Positions 39,953-47,429 of a stretch of 64,000 bases of DNA are shown here, in pieces. The notes beneath the pieces are model-generated. The model was not told where the DNA came from. It saw only the letters and a program-made list of their open reading frames with translations, and searched no databases. Every line of letters starts with the position of its first letter. Position 1 is the stretch's first letter. Source of the stretch: Pedobacter sp. SYSU D00535 (lineage in GTDB: Bacteria > Bacteroidota > Bacteroidia > Sphingobacteriales > Sphingobacteriaceae); the NCBI RefSeq assembly GCF_017355855.1, contig NZ_JAFEWD010000013.1, forward strand, positions 1-64,000, given 5' to 3'. The position numbers and the translations under genes are program-made.

Positions 39953-41215
39953 CTATTTAAATAGATAATTTATACCAAACCACTTTTGTCGAAGCCTCAT
40001 CGAGTAGTTTACATTAGAATTGAGTTCCAGAGATGGGGTATATTTGACATAACACTCTATTTTTTTCCACATCTGGATTCCTGCAGCTGCTGAATAGGAA
40101 AAGCCCATCTTGCGCAGGTCCATCTCCTTATTCGTTTTCTTTAATCCGTAAGCATCGACGGATTCGTTTTTTAAATAAACGTTCCGAAATGCAGTTACCC
40201 CTGCTGCAAAGAAAGTTTTGAACTGGGGCTTGTTGTATACATTGTAGAGGATTTGCGGGTTTAAGGAGATATGAAGGTACTCCATATCATGGTTAGCCGT
40301 CCGGTAGCTGAGGGTGTTAAAATTGTAACTGTTCTCCGTCGTAGACGCTCTTTGCATACACGCTGCTCCCGCAAATCGGAACATCATTTTCTGAACTTGT
40401 TTGTTTTCAAACAAATCGTACCCGAAGGCGATGCCGGGAGCATGGGCAAAGGCATGCGTAGCGCCGTCTTTTGCGAGCTGGTGGTCTCCTTTGTAAACTA
40501 AGGATGCAGTAGATGAAAAAATACCTGCAACAAATCTCGAAGTGGAGGTTTTCTCTCGATGCTTTGCATTTTCCCGGCTTCCATTAATTTCCTGGATGAT
40601 GTTGCGGACTTCTGTTTCCCTGTATTCGATAGTCTCTAATTTTGCACGGAGTCGTGGAGAGTCAGCTCCACTGGAAACTGCAAGCAAATGAAGTTGGTTG
40701 GCAAATACTTTCGCTCCACTTATCTCTCTATTCTTCAGATAGGGACGATACTGCAGCTCTTCAGGGTTGGCATGTAATCCTGCTTTTTGAATATAGAACC
40801 GGGTTTTTATGTTGTCTGTATATTTATAAAGCGAAACATTTTTACCTGTCTCGATCAACTGGAGAAAAATAGTCCGTGTCTCAGAAGTCGTATCTTTCTC
40901 TGTCGACAGGTCTGCCAGTCCTATCGCTCCCAAACTGATATTTACAGTATGTTTTTCAAAAGAACCGTTGCCAATGATGCTAAACGACTGAAGCTCATTC
41001 AATCCCAGTTTTTCCGGCTTACTGTTCTCTTCTTTTTTGAAGGTGATACTTTGAGGGGTGGTTCTCCATTCTTTTAAATCTATTAATCCTTTTGAGGTGT
41101 CCCCTTTAGCAGATATGATAAACCCATTTTTATAATTTGCCTGCGAAAAACATATTACAGGAATTGCAATGATAAGTACTGGGAATAGGGTTTTTAAAGC
41201 AGTAAATCGGGTCAT
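39953..41215 (-). CDS. Secreted outer-membrane-like protein
   Basis: This is a 420-residue protein with signal peptide ending ICFSQA (~26). The first ~150 residues form beta-strands (GFIISAKGDTSKGLIDLKEW, LGLNELQSFSIIGNG) similar to a domain common in Bacteroidota proteins that start YKNGFIIT/ANGDT.KG.I. The C-terminal ~190 residues have alternating aromatic strands (EYLHISLNPQILYNVYNK, CYVKYTPSLELNSNVNYSM) and end YLFK, which suggests a small outer-membrane barrel. No named family is certain. It is alone on this strand. Confidence 0.75.
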   Translation of the reverse strand: MTRFTALKTLFPVLIIAIPVICFSQANYKNGFIISAKGDTSKGLIDLKEWRTTPQSITFKKEENSKPEKLGLNELQSFSIIGNGSFEKHTVNISLGAIGLADLSTEKDTTSETRTIFLQLIETGKNVSLYKYTDNIKTRFYIQKAGLHANPEELQYRPYLKNREISGAKVFANQLHLLAVSSGADSPRLRAKLETIEYRETEVRNIIQEINGSRENAKHREKTSTSRFVAGIFSSTASLVYKGDHQLAKDGATHAFAHAPGIAFGYDLFENKQVQKMMFRFAGAACMQRASTTENSYNFNTLSYRTANHDMEYLHISLNPQILYNVYNKPQFKTFFAAGVTAFRNVYLKNESVDAYGLKKTNKEMDLRKMGFSYSAAAGIQMWKKIECYVKYTPSLELNSNVNYSMRLRQKWFGINYLFK

Positions 41216-41580
41216 TGTGATAATGTTAAGTTGAAGCGATTCACAAATATAAATCGAAATTTGGTATTAGAAAGCACTACCTTTTTGGGGGCGTTTACTG
41301 GTGAATGAACCGTAAATAACTATTTCTACGCTGTTCACCTTATCCAGCGGAAACGCTCACTGCTGTAGGAGGGGTTGCTCTAGCCTGGAGTTCAAACTAG
41401 CCAGATCGTTGTCCTCTGTATCTAGAGGTGGTGCATAGCTGACTGGCATCATGTTGAGTTAAAACGAAACAATCAGTCTCCGTTTTCTTCCTTTCTCGAT
41501 ATATCTATACCTTTATTACCCGTGCTTAAGCTCGTTCGCTTAAAGCCGGAAATAACCGATAAAAAATTAAATACCCATAG
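41216..41580. other. Gap without recognised genes
   Basis: Divergent upstream regions of the outer-membrane-like gene (left) and the secreted protein gene (right). No promoter box that I trust, no clear repeat. Confidence 0.4.
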
Positions 41581-42498
41581 ATGAAGTTTGTCAGGCCAGC
41601 AGTATTTCTTATTTGCACGATTTTTACCTCCAGCATTCTCTGTGCACAGAATGCGGAGACCTCAAAAAATAGAAGGGCGGTCTCAACAAAGGCGCAAACA
41701 GCCAGCCCGGCTACTGTAAAACTTACGGAAGTACAGTGGCACGGAACAGGCTGTTACCGGATTGAAATGCCTATGGGCACCGTTTACTTCGAAAAAGATA
41801 ACGGGGTGTCAGGATTTAAAAGTTTTATAGATACTGAAGGAAACGACTGGATCGCTTCCTATCTTCCTCCCGGGCCGAACGGAGACTTTCGCGGATTCCC
41901 AAACAGTGTCGGTAACTTTGGCCATGCCGGCCGCAATAGCGGATCAAAAACAATGATTGTTGATGGGAGGACGGAAGGGGATGTGGTGATCCTGGAATCC
42001 TCGAATGACAAGTTTACCTTCCGATACTGGTTTTTTGGGGATCGTATAGCCTTGCAAGTACTGAAATCGGAGGGGGAGTATAGCTTCCTATTCGAAGGTG
42101 TTGCCGGAGGGAAAGCGGATGCAGAAGACTTTTTTGTCACAGCCGACGGAAAAAAACATATTCCTGAAGGGAAATTTAAAGATTTTACGCCGGAGTGGTT
42201 CTATCTCGGCGATCCAAAGGCGAAGAATGTACTCTTCCTTGCTAAAACTCCAGATGACGATGCTCCGAACGAAAATCACCGGCAAATACGTGCGGGAGGA
42301 CAGCATAACATGGATCTCTATAGTTTCGGTCGTGCTGGCATCGAAGAAAAATATCAGATTAAAGGAATGAGCGGTAATCACCATATCTGTGTCATCGGCT
42401 TTATCCCGGCAACGCGTCCTCACCATGAAATTGCTGCAATGATTGAGCGCTTTTTAGCTGCACCTTTTACTGTGGAGAAAAAAACAGTAAAGCACTGA
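41581..42498 (+). CDS. Secreted hypothetical protein
   Basis: This is a 305-residue exported protein (signal peptide to SSILCAQ, ~23). The mature part is a beta-sandwich-like domain rich in aromatic residues and glycine: EVQWHGTGCYRIEMPMGTVYFEKDN could be a metal- or sugar-binding strand pair, followed by SGFKSFIDTEGNDWI, SFLFEGVAGGKADAEDFF and HHICVIGFIP. I think relatives occur near carbohydrate-active enzymes in Bacteroidota, but I cannot name a family. Function unknown; periplasmic or surface location likely. It stands alone. Confidence 0.7.
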   Translation: MKFVRPAVFLICTIFTSSILCAQNAETSKNRRAVSTKAQTASPATVKLTEVQWHGTGCYRIEMPMGTVYFEKDNGVSGFKSFIDTEGNDWIASYLPPGPNGDFRGFPNSVGNFGHAGRNSGSKTMIVDGRTEGDVVILESSNDKFTFRYWFFGDRIALQVLKSEGEYSFLFEGVAGGKADAEDFFVTADGKKHIPEGKFKDFTPEWFYLGDPKAKNVLFLAKTPDDDAPNENHRQIRAGGQHNMDLYSFGRAGIEEKYQIKGMSGNHHICVIGFIPATRPHHEIAAMIERFLAAPFTVEKKTVKH

Positions 42499-42935
42499 AT
42501 AAGGCAATCTTGTAACCACCAAGGTACTGGTCATCGCGTCTCGCTACACTCTTTCGAGGTTTTTTAGGGGATGAATAGGAAGTACGCTATTCAGGAAAGA
42601 AAGTGGGATTTAAGACCGCTAAGAGCCGATCTTGTCGTCTCAAAAAAACTCTAACCTTATGCCTTGGAAGAAAGGCAATTCATATTCCTCACACCGCATA
42701 AAAGCCAGCAGGAATATTTACAATCAATAGAATTTGTATCGAAGTTCTCATACTAGCGCACACCTATCAACACATCCGCATACTCCGGGAAGGCAAACAT
42801 TTCTGCCAATGCGAAGTGCCCCCGATACTCACCTTTTTGTAATTTTACCCATTCAGGTGCTGTTAATCCTGCACTCGAACGAGCCGCCTGTTAGCTGGCG
42901 GTATGGAAAAGGGTTTACTTCAGTTAAATGATGGA
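42499..42935. other. Gap without recognised genes
   Basis: Only a small hairpin (CCGCC-TGTTAGCT-GGCGG, near 42884-42901) just before the next gene and the phrase CGCTATTCAGGAAAG (42585-42599), which recurs at 43852-43866. Confidence 0.4.
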
Positions 42936-43514
42936 ATGAAATTGTTGCATATAGTTTGTATGTCTGTTTTTATCCTGTTATCATGCAATAGGATCGCAGC
43001 ACAAGATAATATTGGAATAAAATTATTTGGATTAAGTGTACATCCTAAAGGCGAAGAGGAAAACGCATTTTTAATGCCGAACAAGTTGGACGAGCATGGA
43101 TATTTAGTTATTAATGTCGGTGCGGAGCTGTCATATGAAAAATTTTTTCTTAAGGATGTTATATCATTCAAGGTAGTGCAGGCGCTGTACGCCGATTGCG
43201 CAGAAAGATTAGCTGGTTTCAGTCATATAGGATTGAGGCATAGAATTCTTAAAAGAGGAAATCATAGTCTGTACGGGGGACTTGGGCCGACATTAGTCTT
43301 TCGGAGAAACTGGTTGGATTTACCCGGGTATATAAACCAAAACCGTTTCAAAGGGGATCCAGGGGATAAATATCAATATTTGTTTTTATGGTATGGTGGG
43401 GAATTTGAATACAAAGTCGGACTGAGTAAGCAATTAGATTTCGGACTTTCTTTCGTCCCCGGTTATCCGGATCTGATGAGTTTTGCATTCGGTATTAACT
43501 ATAAGCTCAATTAA
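42936..43514 (+). CDS. Secreted hypothetical protein, barrel-like
   Basis: This 192-residue protein (start 42936; the frame is open from 42903) has signal peptide MKLLHIVCMSVFILLSC ending near IAAQ. The mature part alternates short strands with aromatic girdles (HSLYGGLGPTLVFRRNW, YLFLWYGGEFEYKVG, LDFGLSFVPGYPDLMSFAFG) and ends INYKLN, as in small eight-stranded outer-membrane barrels. No family assigned. It is monocistronic and lacks an obvious terminator. Confidence 0.7.
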   Translation: MKLLHIVCMSVFILLSCNRIAAQDNIGIKLFGLSVHPKGEEENAFLMPNKLDEHGYLVINVGAELSYEKFFLKDVISFKVVQALYADCAERLAGFSHIGLRHRILKRGNHSLYGGLGPTLVFRRNWLDLPGYINQNRFKGDPGDKYQYLFLWYGGEFEYKVGLSKQLDFGLSFVPGYPDLMSFAFGINYKLN

Positions 43515-43875
43515 GTAAGGTTCTTCCTACTTCTTAGAGTCTTCCTAATAGGCACCTACGTCCCCTTCATTATTTTTTGTTGTTCCTGACTCTGCCGGTC
43601 CATTGCCTGCTGGTTATTTAATATGGCCTCTGCTTTTCAGAACGCTTCTTTCCCGTCTAAGGTACTGCAGTAGCAGAGGACTGTCCTCCGCTGGCGGAGG
43701 TGGCGCAGCCGGAGGTGGTGTACAGCCAATTCAAACAAGAACTTCGATAGCTAATCATCGATCGCTTAACTAGCTCCACCCAGTTGAACTAAACGCGGCT
43801 CTATTTCCTCCTTACTCGCACTTGTCGTCAGGTCTCCGCTACGACCTAACACGCTATTCAGGAAAGGTGCCGGAC
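43515..43875. other. Gap without recognised genes
   Basis: A purine-pyrimidine rich palindromic patch (GGACTGTCCTCCGCTGGCGG, 43679-43698, followed by AGGTGGCGCAGCCGGAGG) and the repeated phrase CGCTATTCAGGAAAG near 43852. No gene. Confidence 0.4.
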
Positions 43876-44400
43876 TTAATAGCCCAAATTATCATCCACA
43901 TCATATCTTACCCCTGGGTAATTTAAAATCTTTCGCATCAGACCCAATTGCCCGAAAAGGTAGCTTTCACGATCCATGCACATGCCCACCATGTTCAGCT
44001 TATTCTCCTCCACGTAAGGAACATGCATGCCGAATTCATAAGACTCCATCAGCTCTGCCTCGTCGATGTGTAATAGCTTTTGATATACCAGAGGTGAAAT
44101 TTTATGCCACTCTTTCTTCAACTCATCCAGCGTGGGGTACACGGCATTGACGTCCAATGCTTTTGCGTCCTTAAACAAGTCTTCGTTCGGATCCTTTTCT
44201 GGTAGACCTAAAATGCCCGCCAGCCAGTACCTGCAGTTGACCAAATTCCCTACCATCCAGGTGAAGTGGTTGGTTTTATTTTCAATCCGGGTTTGAGCAT
44301 CGGCTTCCTGAATGTCGTTCAGCATGTTGTTGAAGGTCTGGCTGTGCATCCGATAACCGGGAATAACGATAGCTAATGATCTCGCTAAGGGAGTTTCCAT
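43876..44400 (-). CDS. DinB-like protein lacking metal ligands
   Basis: This is a 174-residue protein with the four-helix layout of the DinB superfamily (TNHFTWMVGNLVNCRYWLAG in the second helix; ESYLFGQLGLMRKILNYPG in the last). The last helix has Glu-Ser-Tyr-Leu-Phe-Gly where family members with metal have HxxxHxGQ. The usual metal site is therefore lost, and a catalytic role is doubtful; a binding or structural role is more likely. Compare the intact relative at 39274-39795. It is a single gene. Confidence 0.8.
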   Translation of the reverse strand: METPLARSLAIVIPGYRMHSQTFNNMLNDIQEADAQTRIENKTNHFTWMVGNLVNCRYWLAGILGLPEKDPNEDLFKDAKALDVNAVYPTLDELKKEWHKISPLVYQKLLHIDEAELMESYEFGMHVPYVEENKLNMVGMCMDRESYLFGQLGLMRKILNYPGVRYDVDDNLGY

Positions 44401-44734
44401 AATGTTTTCCTTTAGGATTAGTTAAATCAGGGACTTGTTACTTATTTTTCGATATACAAATCTCTGATATCCTGGCGGGGACAGTGAGACGCGAAAAAGA
44501 CAAGTTAGGGCGTAGTTTGCGACATCCAACCAGGGCAAGGGGCCTCCTCCCCCAATTCCCCTTTTGGGTTCAGCTATACGGTGCCACACTCTTATTGAAC
44601 AGTTCAAGATATATCGGCTTTACTTTCAATGGTGGCCTGGCTACTAAAAAAGCGACCAACGCTAGGGATATTCAACTTTCTGTTAACTTCTGGAAGTTTC
44701 GTATATTAGTTATTACACACTTAAATTATCAGCG
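44401..44734. other. Divergent intergenic region
   Basis: Upstream DNA for the DinB-like gene (left) and the small membrane protein (right). An 84-codon plus-strand frame at 44484-44738 overlaps the next start but is not supported. Confidence 0.4.
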
Positions 44735-44995
44735 ATGAAATACCAACTAGACCTAAAATCCACAGCAATTGGATTTGCGAGTGCATTTCTATTAACAGCC
44801 ATCATCAGTTTCAAGAACTCAGCTGACTCAACTAATGGAAGATATCAGACTGCGGTCCATGAGAATAAGGTGGTAATTCTGGATACGAAGACCGGAGCTT
44901 ACATCATGGAATCTTACATTTCTCCAAAAGCAACCTGGATAAGGGGTAACTTTGAAAGCAAACGTATGGCCGAGGCCGGAGCTAAAAATGACTAG
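44735..44995 (+). CDS. Small membrane-anchored hypothetical protein
   Basis: This is an 86-residue protein with one N-terminal hydrophobic segment (~11-25, AIGFASAFLLTAIISF) that is either a signal anchor or an uncleaved signal. A short beta-hairpin domain follows: RYQTAVHENKVVILDTKTGA, then YIMESYISPKATWIRGNF. The KxxVxILDTKTG pattern resembles a group of short Bacteroidota proteins of unknown function with similar length. No partner gene. A strong hairpin lies just after the stop. Confidence 0.7.
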   Translation: MKYQLDLKSTAIGFASAFLLTAIISFKNSADSTNGRYQTAVHENKVVILDTKTGAYIMESYISPKATWIRGNFESKRMAEAGAKND

Positions 44996-44998
44996 TAA

Positions 44999-45032
44999 AT
45001 CGGGAGGGATAACAAGCTAGTCCCTCCCCGAT
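44999..45032 (+). terminator. Hairpin after small membrane protein gene
   Basis: ATCGGGAGGGA and TCCCTCCCCGAT pair over 11 bp with one bulged base. No immediate T-run. The rest of 44996-45384 contains no recognised gene. Confidence 0.55.
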
Positions 45033-45384
45033 GATCACCACGTTCAGGTGGCTTGAGCTTTTCCTTTGTTGCTATCCCGATGAACAACGCCTATCTTAAA
45101 AGTCTATTTATCGATTTTATCAGGGCGGAAGATGGGGCGGGGGGATTTATTTCTCCAAGCTCGAGGTATGCACTGTTAAAACTCCTTTGGGTAGCCTGGA
45201 AATCTTGATGCAGCGAGCAGGGTATGATTAACCAAGATGAACAAGCAAACCATGAAACCTTCAAATGCTGCTTGCTTTTTTTGGAAGGCAATTAACTACT
45301 GGGAAGATTGAACCATCTTTTCAAAAAAAGCCTCTCTTGTATCATTCCCATTCGTGCCTTCGTAATAACATAAAGCACCTTACT

Positions 45385-45909
45385 ATGAACAGCCAAACAT
45401 TAACCTTACTCCTCCTGCTTCTTGTCGGCATCTTCACATCTTGCGACAAAGACGATATTGAGTACCAAAACCAATTTGAGAAAAGCTACCGGGCCTGGTT
45501 GGATTTCAAAAAAGAATCTGGCAATTCATATACTTATACCACTACCTTCGGATCCTCGACTGGCTTTGCAGGCCAGACTAAAATTACAGTCGCCTCGGGC
45601 AGAGTAATTGAGCGGCATTTTAAATACACTGCAGTTCCGCAAGGTTCTCTTGTGCCGCAGGAATCTCTTGAATGGACAGAAAACGAAAGTGAGTTAAACT
45701 CCCATACCTATACGTCTGCTTCCCTGCCGCTAACTCTCGATCAAATCTATCAGCAAGCTAAAAATGAATGGCTTCTGGAAAGGAAAAATGCTAAGACCTA
45801 TTTTGAAGCAAAGAATAATGGGTTAATATCCTCCTGTGGTTACGTAGAAGACGGATGTCAGGACGACTGTTTTCTAGGAATCTCCATCGGTTCCATCAAA
45901 AAGAATTAG
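45385..45909 (+). CDS. Hypothetical lipoprotein
   Basis: This 174-residue lipoprotein (start 45385) has signal MNSQTLTLLLLLLVGIFTSC with lipobox FTSC. The mature part has SYRAWLDFKKESGNSYTYTT, then TFGSSTGFAGQTKITVASGR, which resembles the strand layout of DUF6174-type lipoproteins, but I am not certain. Near the C-terminus SCGYVEDGCQDDC has three Cys that could form disulfides or bind metal. It overlaps or abuts a palindrome used by the convergent gene as a terminator. Function unknown. Confidence 0.75.
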   Translation: MNSQTLTLLLLLLVGIFTSCDKDDIEYQNQFEKSYRAWLDFKKESGNSYTYTTTFGSSTGFAGQTKITVASGRVIERHFKYTAVPQGSLVPQESLEWTENESELNSHTYTSASLPLTLDQIYQQAKNEWLLERKNAKTYFEAKNNGLISSCGYVEDGCQDDCFLGISIGSIKKN

Positions 45910-45924
45910 CAGGCACTGCCTGCT
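45902..45924 (-). terminator. Terminator of the DUF3826 gene
   Basis: AGCAGGC, loop ACT, GCCTGCT (45908-45924). Read on the minus strand it is followed by AATTCTTTTT. It overlaps the stop codon of the convergent lipoprotein gene. Confidence 0.7.
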
Positions 45925-45938
45925 TAAGGAGCTCTCGA

Positions 45939-46628
45939 TCAGCGCTTTTTAGCAGTCTCTTTCGGTGGCTCCACGATATCAATGTATTTCTTATACAGCT
46001 GGGGCCAGTTACGGCCTTTCGAGATTAAATACTGCTCGTTTTTAGTCCGGTATATTTCAAATATTTCGATGACCAGCTTCACCGTCTTATAATCGATCGA
46101 TTGTTCGCGGGCCTGCTTCAGGTTCGCTAAGATCACCTTTTCTTCCTCTGCGGTCAGGTCAGGCACGATCATTTTGTATTTAGCAAGGGTGGAGGCGAGT
46201 TTGTCTTTCGTGTATTTATCCAAAATTTGCTCCACCTGCTGCTCGGTAAGATCCTTACGCAGACCAGTCATCAGGGTCTCATGCACGCTTCCTGGCATAG
46301 CTGATGAAGCAATCAACTGCCGGTCTAAAGGACCAAGGGGTTTGCCGGTAGCCGGGTTAATTCCAGCGGGTACAGTTTCGTAGCTGTGGGAATAATGCCA
46401 GTCGTGGACAGCCTTTAAATGAGTGGTGATAAGAGCTTTTATACGTTGCTCTTTTTCCGCATCATTCAGTTGTAAGGATGCGGCCCATTCGGCGGCATTC
46501 TTGTAGATAGCCGCCTCTTCATTCGCAATCTGCTCAGGAGTAGCTTTTTGGGTGGTGCTTAACTGAGCTTTTGCAGAAAGAGATAGTACCGCCACGAACA
46601 ATAGAATAATTACACCTTTGCTATTCAT
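45939..46628 (-). CDS. DUF3826 secreted protein
   Basis: This is a 229-residue exported protein with a signal peptide (MNSKGVIILLFVAVLSLSAKAQ) and a helical mature domain. Recognisable segments of DUF3826 are KNAAEWAASLQLNDAEKEQR, then HDWHYSH, and KLVIEIFEIYRTKNEQYLISKGRNWPQLYKKY. In Bacteroidota, DUF3826 genes are often found in loci for pectin or rhamnogalacturonan breakdown; here the GH28 operon is 31 kb away. The biochemical role is unknown. Its 5' region carries two perfect 21-bp tandem copies ending nine bases before the start. Confidence 0.87.
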   Translation of the reverse strand: MNSKGVIILLFVAVLSLSAKAQLSTTQKATPEQIANEEAAIYKNAAEWAASLQLNDAEKEQRIKALITTHLKAVHDWHYSHSYETVPAGINPATGKPLGPLDRQLIASSAMPGSVHETLMTGLRKDLTEQQVEQILDKYTKDKLASTLAKYKMIVPDLTAEEEKVILANLKQAREQSIDYKTVKLVIEIFEIYRTKNEQYLISKGRNWPQLYKKYIDIVEPPKETAKKR

Positions 46629-46636
46629 ATCTTCCG

Positions 46637-46678
46637 GATTCTATAATGGTTTTAATAGATTCTATAATGGTTTTAATA
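46637..46678. repeat. Two perfect 21-bp tandem copies upstream of DUF3826 gene
   Basis: GATTCTATAATGGTTTTAATA plus its exact repeat, at 46637-46657 and 46658-46678. On the coding (minus) strand each copy contains TATAGAATC. They occupy the place of the leader or promoter of the DUF3826 gene. Confidence 0.85.
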
Positions 46679-46935
46679 GTTTAATTGGATGCTTATGCAA
46701 ACCTTTTTCTGCAACCAGTAGTGATTGAAGAATGGCTTTGTTCAAAAGTACACACTAAAACGGGATATAAGCTGATTAAACTTCGATAAAATGGGGGGCA
46801 TTAACTGAAATCAAGAAGGAGGATTTGCCCTCCTTAAAAAGATCGAAGAGCTAGTGCTCTTGTTATTCCCTTCTGATTCCCGCATGGACGTGCCTGGAGG
46901 CCTCCTTTGCTTCAACAAGTCTGCTCGACAATAAA

Positions 46936-46970
46936 AAACCGCCTCAAAGTTAACTTCAGAGGCGGTTTTG
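46936..46970 (-). terminator. Terminator of the BLUF-RsbQ signalling operon
   Basis: AAAACCGCCTC (46936-46946) and GAGGCGGTTTT (46960-46970) form a perfect 11-bp stem. On the minus strand six T follow. It stands 68 bp after the CheY-like gene. The rest of 46629-47037 has no gene. Confidence 0.92.
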
Positions 46971-47037
46971 CTAAGACATAAGCTGAATGTCGATGACACT
47001 AAGTGGAAATTGGTAGTCTCGACTATTGTAAATCCTG

Positions 47038-47406
47038 CTATTTCGTTAAAAGGAACTGATTTATTTTTTCCAGTAGAATACTCATCTCAAATGGTTTCGC
47101 GAGAAAGTCATTTGCGCCAGCTTCGAGGGCCGTTTTTTCAAGATCCCTGCTGGCCGAAAGCATAATCACCGGGATATCTTTGGTTGCCGGAGAGCAACGA
47201 AGTAGTTGGCAAATTTCTTTGCCGTCTTCTCCGGATAACCAAACATCTAATAGAATTAAATCTGCTTTTTGTCGGGCCAAATACGGGAAGAGGTCGGATC
47301 CCTTGGTGAAAGTTTTAATTGTGTAGCCCGCAAATTCAAGCATTACTACCAGCGAGTCTACAATTCCCGGGTCGTCATCTACTACAACTATTGTTTTGTT
47401 AGTCAT
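47038..47406 (-). CDS. Single-domain response regulator (CheY-like)
   Basis: This is a 122-residue receiver domain without output. It has VVVDDDPG with the acidic cluster (~8-12), the phosphoacceptor Asp in LILLDVWLSGEDG (~55), VIMLSASRD with the conserved Ser, and the Lys of FLAKPFEM (~105). It is the last gene of the minus-strand operon, 23 bp after the multi-PAS kinase, so that kinase or the RsbP-PAS kinase should phosphorylate it. Lacking DNA-binding, it must pass the signal by protein contact or phosphotransfer to a target encoded elsewhere. A strong terminator follows. Confidence 0.95.
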   Translation of the reverse strand: MTNKTIVVVDDDPGIVDSLVVMLEFAGYTIKTFTKGSDLFPYLARQKADLILLDVWLSGEDGKEICQLLRCSPATKDIPVIMLSASRDLEKTALEAGANDFLAKPFEMSILLEKINQFLLTK

Positions 47407-47429
47407 TCCTGCGTTTCAATTAATCTTAT

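Noticed and set aside
44484-44738. 84-codon frame overlapping the small membrane protein gene
   Set aside because: Arg-rich random-looking translation; overlap with the better gene start.
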